Positions 5,899 to 8,710 of a DNA stretch of 8,710 nt are shown here, one piece after another. Position 1 is the stretch's first letter. Every line of letters begins with the position of its first letter. The stretch comes from CAZOHC01 sp964579845 (GTDB taxonomy: Bacteria > Patescibacteriota > Microgenomatia > Levybacterales > UBA12049). The position numbers and the translations under genes are program-made. Location: positions 1 through 8,710 of the forward strand of contig CAZOHC010000044.1 in the NCBI GenBank assembly GCA_964579845.1, in the 5' to 3' direction. Below the pieces are notes generated by a model that was not told where the DNA came from, searched no databases, and saw only the letters and a program-made list of their open reading frames with translations.

Positions 5899-6242
5899 GA
5901 CTCTTCAGCCCTACCAGCAGCTTCAAGTACTTTTAATTTATCTCTGGCAGTTGCAACTTTATTGTATTCGTTCATCAATGAGTTGTTTTTTTGGAGGACG
6001 CTCTCAGAATCAGGTTTTGCAAACATCTCTCCCGATGCAATGTTTTGATTATTCATGTCGGAGCGACGTGATCGAATCGTGAGAACCACACAAACAATCG
6101 CACTGATGATAAATGCTGCAGCGACAACGAGGAGGAGAGGACTACTGCCTCGTTCCTGTGTATTTATATAGAGATAGATTATATAGCCCCCGAGAAACAA
6201 GGAGATGACTCCGGCGCAGAGACCGCCTATGAGTTTTACCAT
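5895..6242 (-). CDS. Small two-helix membrane protein of unknown function
   Basis: A 115-residue protein from the start at 6242; the frame also opens three codons upstream at 6251. Two hydrophobic helices lie at about 4-27 and 37-57, joined by a short polar loop (NTQERGSS). They are followed by a basic stop (RSRRSD) and a polar tail of about 55 residues (60-115). The tail is rich in Asn, Glu, Lys and Ala and may be partly helical or coiled. The positive-inside rule places the tail in the cytoplasm. No family is recognised. The start at 6242 is preferred because the upstream -10 ends at 6252, only 1 nt before the 6251 ATG. The final four bases (TTAA, 5895-5898) also supply the stop of the facing methyltransferase-like gene. 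Confidence 0.7.
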   Translation of the reverse strand: MVKLIGGLCAGVISLFLGGYIIYLYINTQERGSSPLLLVVAAAFIISAIVCVVLTIRSRRSDMNNQNIASGEMFAKPDSESVLQKNNSLMNEYNKVATARDKLKVLEAAGRAEES

Positions 6243-6251
6243 ACACGTCAT

Positions 6252-6280
6252 AGAATAATAGAATCACGAGATATTAACAA
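6252..6280 (-). promoter_or_regulatory. Possible promoter of the two-helix membrane gene
   Basis: On the minus strand TTGTTA (6280-6275), a 17-nt spacer and TATTCT (6257-6252) would start transcription about 3 nt before the ATG at 6242. An overlapping TATTAT (6260-6255) is an alternative -10 with poorer -35 spacing. Confidence 0.4.
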
Positions 6281-6306
6281 GTTCCACCTTTCCCTTATAG
6301 CGCTTA

Positions 6307-6334
6307 TTGACACCGCTCTCACTATGGATATAAA
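6307..6334 (+). promoter_or_regulatory. Promoter of the MFS transporter gene
   Basis: A perfect -35 TTGACA (6307-6312), a 16-nt spacer and TATAAA (6329-6334) form a strong promoter. The -10 directly abuts the first ATG (6335), so transcription should start near 6341, inside the longest reading frame. The ATG at 6356 would then be the true start, with a leader of about 15 nt and no Shine-Dalgarno. Confidence 0.65.
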
Positions 6335-7549
6335 ATGAAGTTTGGCCCAAAAATTATGGATAGAAGAATCTGGACATTATTAGCAATTGTTTTTATCGAT
6401 TTAGTGGGATTTGGGATCGTAATTCCGATTTTTCCTCTGCTGGTCGAACAAACAGTTGGGAAAAAGCCTGAAGACGCTGCCGTTATCGTCGGTTTATTGA
6501 TTGCGGTTTATTCGTTATTTCAATTTCTCGGCTCACCTATTTTAGGAAGACTATCAGACAAGTTCGGTAGACGACCGGTATTGTTTATCAGTATGCTGTT
6601 TACGGCTCTCTCGTATTTGATTATCTATGTTGACCAGAGCCTGGCTGCAATCGTCGTCGCTCGAATCATAGGGGGGGTCGCAACTTCGAACATATCAGTT
6701 GTTCAGGCATATGTCGCTGATATTTCTCAGTCACATGAGCGAACGAAACAACTGGCTCTGCTCGGAGCAGCGTTCGGTCTCGGATTTATCGTCGGGCCGT
6801 TTTTAGGAGGAGTCACCGCGTCACTGTATGCATTGAACACGCCGTTTTTAATGACCGGGTTGCTCTCTCTTATCGGCTCGGCAGCTGTATATCTATTCCT
6901 GCCGGAGTCGAACAAGGCACTTCAGAAAGATGTTAAAATCGAATTTATTAATCTCAGGGTGATGCGTGAGGTGGTCAGGCCTCGGAATATGTTCTTTCTT
7001 ATTTTCCTGTTTTTTCTCGCGAACTTCTCACTTTCGCTTGTTATAGGTGTTTTCCCCTTATTCTCCCAGGAGAGATTTGGTTGGGATGAGCAAATGAACG
7101 GATATTACTTCATGGCAATCGGAGTTGCTCAGCTCTTTACGCAGACTGTCGGTATTCGCTACTTGTTGACCCGTTTTACCGAGCCGAAAATAGTTAGAAT
7201 CGGTATGGTTATTTTCGGACTGGCGACGATCGGAATCGGCTTCGGTATCAATCCTATTTTTGTCTTACTTGCAGGAGGACTTTCTGCCGTGGGTTTCGGT
7301 TTATTGACTGCCAATATTCAAGCGCTTATCTCATTAGAATCGAAGAGTAATGAACAAGGAATTGTCATGGGGGTTGCTCAATCCTTTGCTTCGTTTGCTC
7401 GTGTTCTCGGTCCGATCATCGGAGGCCTCATCGCCAGTTGGCATCTGAATTACCCATATTACTTTTCAGGTATCATGATTTTTCTTGCTCTTTTTTGGGG
7501 ATATAAACAACTGACACATCTCAAACTCACTGATCACGGTAATGGGTAA
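6335..7549 (+). CDS. Major facilitator superfamily transporter, TetA-like DHA1 drug/H+ antiporter type
   Basis: A complete 12-helix MFS protein: 404 residues from 6335, or 397 from the preferred ATG at 6356. The latter begins MDRRIWTLLAIVFIDLVGFG, a normal TetA-like N-terminus leading straight into helix 1. Motif A, GRLSDKFGRRP (71-81, long numbering), lies between helices 2 and 3. The family segment RIIGGVATSN...QAYVADIS is at about 110-131. The antiporter motif C, G-x4-GP-x2-GG, lies in helix 5 (about 150-159). Such proteins export small hydrophobic compounds in exchange for protons. The substrate cannot be read from the sequence, so resistance to a specific drug should not be claimed. A run of seven G at 6671-6677 lies within an intact frame. 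The gene has its own strong promoter, and no terminator hairpin was found after the stop. Confidence 0.92.
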   Translation: MKFGPKIMDRRIWTLLAIVFIDLVGFGIVIPIFPLLVEQTVGKKPEDAAVIVGLLIAVYSLFQFLGSPILGRLSDKFGRRPVLFISMLFTALSYLIIYVDQSLAAIVVARIIGGVATSNISVVQAYVADISQSHERTKQLALLGAAFGLGFIVGPFLGGVTASLYALNTPFLMTGLLSLIGSAAVYLFLPESNKALQKDVKIEFINLRVMREVVRPRNMFFLIFLFFLANFSLSLVIGVFPLFSQERFGWDEQMNGYYFMAIGVAQLFTQTVGIRYLLTRFTEPKIVRIGMVIFGLATIGIGFGINPIFVLLAGGLSAVGFGLLTANIQALISLESKSNEQGIVMGVAQSFASFARVLGPIIGGLIASWHLNYPYYFSGIMIFLALFWGYKQLTHLKLTDHGNG

Positions 7550-7606
7550 CCTCTCATCTTTACGAAATCTATTCTTCATTCTTACATTATTCCTGTAATG
7601 CCCGAC

Positions 7607-7612
7607 TATAAT
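7607..7612 (+). promoter_or_regulatory. Consensus -10 box of the double-CxxC small gene
   Basis: A perfect TATAAT lies 16 nt before the ATG at 7629, which gives a leader of about 10 nt. No clear -35 and no Shine-Dalgarno are visible. Its presence supports the small frame as a real gene separate from the MFS gene. Confidence 0.5.
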
Positions 7613-7628
7613 AAACAGCATACATTCT

Positions 7629-7793
7629 ATGTTGCAACCTGCCCAACCGCAATCAGCCCGACATACAGTTACAATCATCTGTTTCGTGTGTGATAAAGAA
7701 GCAGAGTTACAGCTCAAAGCGTGGGAGCTGGAACGTGAGATCATATGTCCGACGTGTCATAAAAAGGAAGCAGTAATCTTATCGATTATCTGA
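7629..7793 (+). CDS. Small double-CxxC zinc-ribbon-like protein
   Basis: A 54-codon frame starting MLQPAQPQSARHTVTII and ending at TGA 7791-7793. It carries two CxxC knuckles, CFVC (18-21) and CPTC (40-43), separated by an 18-residue charged, helix-prone stretch that includes LQLKAWELEREI. Paired CxxC motifs at this spacing are typical of a treble-clef or ribbon-like Zn(II) site, so the protein is probably a small cytoplasmic zinc-binding protein. No specific family is recognised and the partner is unknown; nucleic-acid or protein binding are both possible. It sits alone between the MFS and cation-exchanger genes with a perfect -10 box upstream. A longer frame on the opposite strand (7466-7744) covers most of it but shows no protein-like features. 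Confidence 0.7.
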   Translation: MLQPAQPQSARHTVTIICFVCDKEAELQLKAWELEREIICPTCHKKEAVILSII

Positions 7794-7859
7794 TTGCTAC
7801 CTCGTTGCATCTCAAGCTTGTAACGTTTATTTTTCAAATGAGTGGATAGTCTATTTTCA

Positions 7860-7868
7860 TGCTATACT
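7860..7868 (+). promoter_or_regulatory. Extended -10 promoter of the cation-exchanger gene, leaderless arrangement
   Basis: TGCTATACT (7860-7868) is an extended -10 element. The ATG at 7876 follows 7 nt later, so the transcript should begin at or beside the start codon. No clear -35 and no Shine-Dalgarno are seen. Confidence 0.5.
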
Positions 7869-7875
7869 TATATAG

Positions 7876-8710
7876 ATGAGTGGACTGACGCTATTACTAT
7901 TTATTCTCTCCTTTATCGGTATCTGGATCGGGGCAGGGATGATTGTCTCCTCAGCAGATAGATTTGCTCGTAAGCTAAAAATATCCGCGTTCTCTTTATC
8001 ATTTTTTGTTCTCGGTATTCTTACTTCAATTCCTGAATTTTCAGTCGGGATGACAGCACTCGCTGAAGATAAGCCTGAAATTTTTGTCGGAAACTTAATC
8101 GGCGGTATACCGGTTATTTTTTTCTTCATCATTCCGCTTTTGGCAATCTTCGGAAATTCTATCCAACTGAGCCATTCTCTTACCAGACGACACCTTCTGT
8201 TATCATTTACGGTCATTATTTTTCCTACGCTTACGCTACTGGATGGCACAGTAACACGACTGGAAGGAATATTGGCAGTACTTTCATATTTTGTTCTTTT
8301 CTTTCTGATCCAACGAGAAAAAGGGATTCTTGATACAGAGCGGAGCAATGTTCTTGACCTGAAAAAGTATTCTTTTATGGACATTCTTAAAGTGCTTCTC
8401 GGGGTGGGTCTTGTTTTTGTATCAAGTCATTTCATTGTTGATGGGACACTCTATATGGCAGAGCTAATGAATGTATCACCGTTTTACATTAGTATTCTCT
8501 TTTTAGCTATCGGGACGAACTTGCCTGAATTGTCATTGGCGGTAGGATCCGTCCTCTCGGGAAACAAAGATGTTGCGTTTGGTGATTACATGGGATCAGC
8601 TTCTGCAAATACGTGTTTCTTCGGATTGTTTACCATACTCCACGGAGGAGAAGTCATAACTGTGAATAATTTTTATGTTACGTTTATTATTATATTTTTA
8701 GGTCTTAGTC
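7876..8710 (+). CDS. CaCA-family Ca2+/cation antiporter (YrbG/NCX-like), incomplete at the right edge
   Basis: An open frame of 278 codons that runs off the window. It is a polytopic membrane protein with the two inverted alpha repeats that define Ca2+:cation antiporters. Alpha-1 is GILTSIPEFSVG (47-58) followed by FVGNLIGG (70-77). Alpha-2 is AIGTNLPELSLAV (211-223) followed by FGDYMGSASANT (235-246). The ion-binding acidic and amide residues expected in the repeats are present: E54 and N73, and E218 and D237. A charged cytoplasmic loop (about 146-166) separates the halves, as in the family. Bacterial members exchange Ca2+ for Na+ or H+; the actual ion pair cannot be read here. Family length is about 310-330, so roughly the last one or two helices are missing. 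Alpha-1 lacks the common GSN ending (it has GG-I). Confidence 0.88.
   Translation, partial: MSGLTLLLFILSFIGIWIGAGMIVSSADRFARKLKISAFSLSFFVLGILTSIPEFSVGMTALAEDKPEIFVGNLIGGIPVIFFFIIPLLAIFGNSIQLSHSLTRRHLLLSFTVIIFPTLTLLDGTVTRLEGILAVLSYFVLFFLIQREKGILDTERSNVLDLKKYSFMDILKVLLGVGLVFVSSHFIVDGTLYMAELMNVSPFYISILFLAIGTNLPELSLAVGSVLSGNKDVAFGDYMGSASANTCFFGLFTILHGGEVITVNNFYVTFIIIFLGLS

Noticed and set aside
6671..6677. Run of seven G as a possible frameshift or phase-variation tract in the MFS gene
   Set aside because: The frame is intact and encodes the conserved Gly-Gly-Val of the transporter, and a run of seven is short for phase variation.
7582..7600. Inverted repeat TTACA/TGTAA (and CATTA/TAATG) after the MFS gene as a terminator
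   Set aside because: The stem is only 5 bp, AT-rich and lacks a following T tract.
7466..7744. Minus-strand 92-codon frame spanning the MFS 3' end and the small CxxC gene
   Set aside because: It has no domain or promoter and overlaps two better-supported plus-strand genes.
7857..8384. Minus-strand 175-codon frame at the right end
   Set aside because: It is Ser/Arg/Ile-rich, low in complexity and antisense to the CaCA exchanger, whose alpha repeats are unmistakable.
8610..8624. Asp in place of Asn in the second alpha repeat (FGDYMGS) as a defect
   Set aside because: This position is naturally Asn or Asp between the two repeats of CaCA exchangers, so it is not evidence of lost function.

Overview
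This is a compact, moderately AT-rich bacterial segment. It holds ten complete protein genes and two partial ones, one cut by each edge. The standard code fits, because several genes end at plausible TGA stops. No rRNA, tRNA, CRISPR array or insertion sequence was seen. Most genes look individually transcribed. Near-consensus -10 boxes sit 6-16 nt before the start codons, usually with no Shine-Dalgarno sequence. The only good Shine-Dalgarno sits before the one internal operon gene. This style, with many small orphan membrane proteins, suggests a small-genome lineage such as Patescibacteria/CPR. That placement is inference, not proof.

Layout: 1-90 (-) is the N-terminus of a RibD-C/DHFR-like protein. 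231-551 (+) is a MORN_2/YwqK-like repeat protein. 583-3071 (-) is a metal-resistance operon, with a CsoR/RcnR-family sensor followed 8 nt later by a P1B-type ATPase. Its strong promoter holds a perfect inverted-repeat operator between the -35 and -10 boxes. 3160-4251 (+) is an unrecognised polytopic membrane protein with a striking GEEVSWGQR motif. 4258-4620 (-) is a DUF1622 membrane protein. 4723-5328 (+) is a membrane-anchored DUF4232-like protein. 5356-5898 (+) is an O-methyltransferase-like protein. 5895-6242 (-) is a small two-helix membrane protein. 6335/6356-7549 (+) is an MFS drug-efflux-type transporter. 7629-7793 (+) is a 54-residue double-CxxC protein. 7876 to the right edge (+) is a CaCA-family cation exchanger, still open.

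The only clear functional unit is the sensor-pump operon. The pump reads CPD where copper pumps have CPC, and the sensor reads Cys-His-His where classical copper CsoR has Cys-His-Cys. Each has thus replaced one copper-type cysteine, so the metal handled may not be, or not only be, Cu(I). The other genes are mostly unrelated envelope or transport functions. They are packed so tightly that two convergent pairs are 6 bp apart or overlap by 4 bp, and no intrinsic terminators could be recognised. The most interesting points are the paired ligand change, the leaderless promoter architecture and the unassigned GEEVSWGQR membrane family.
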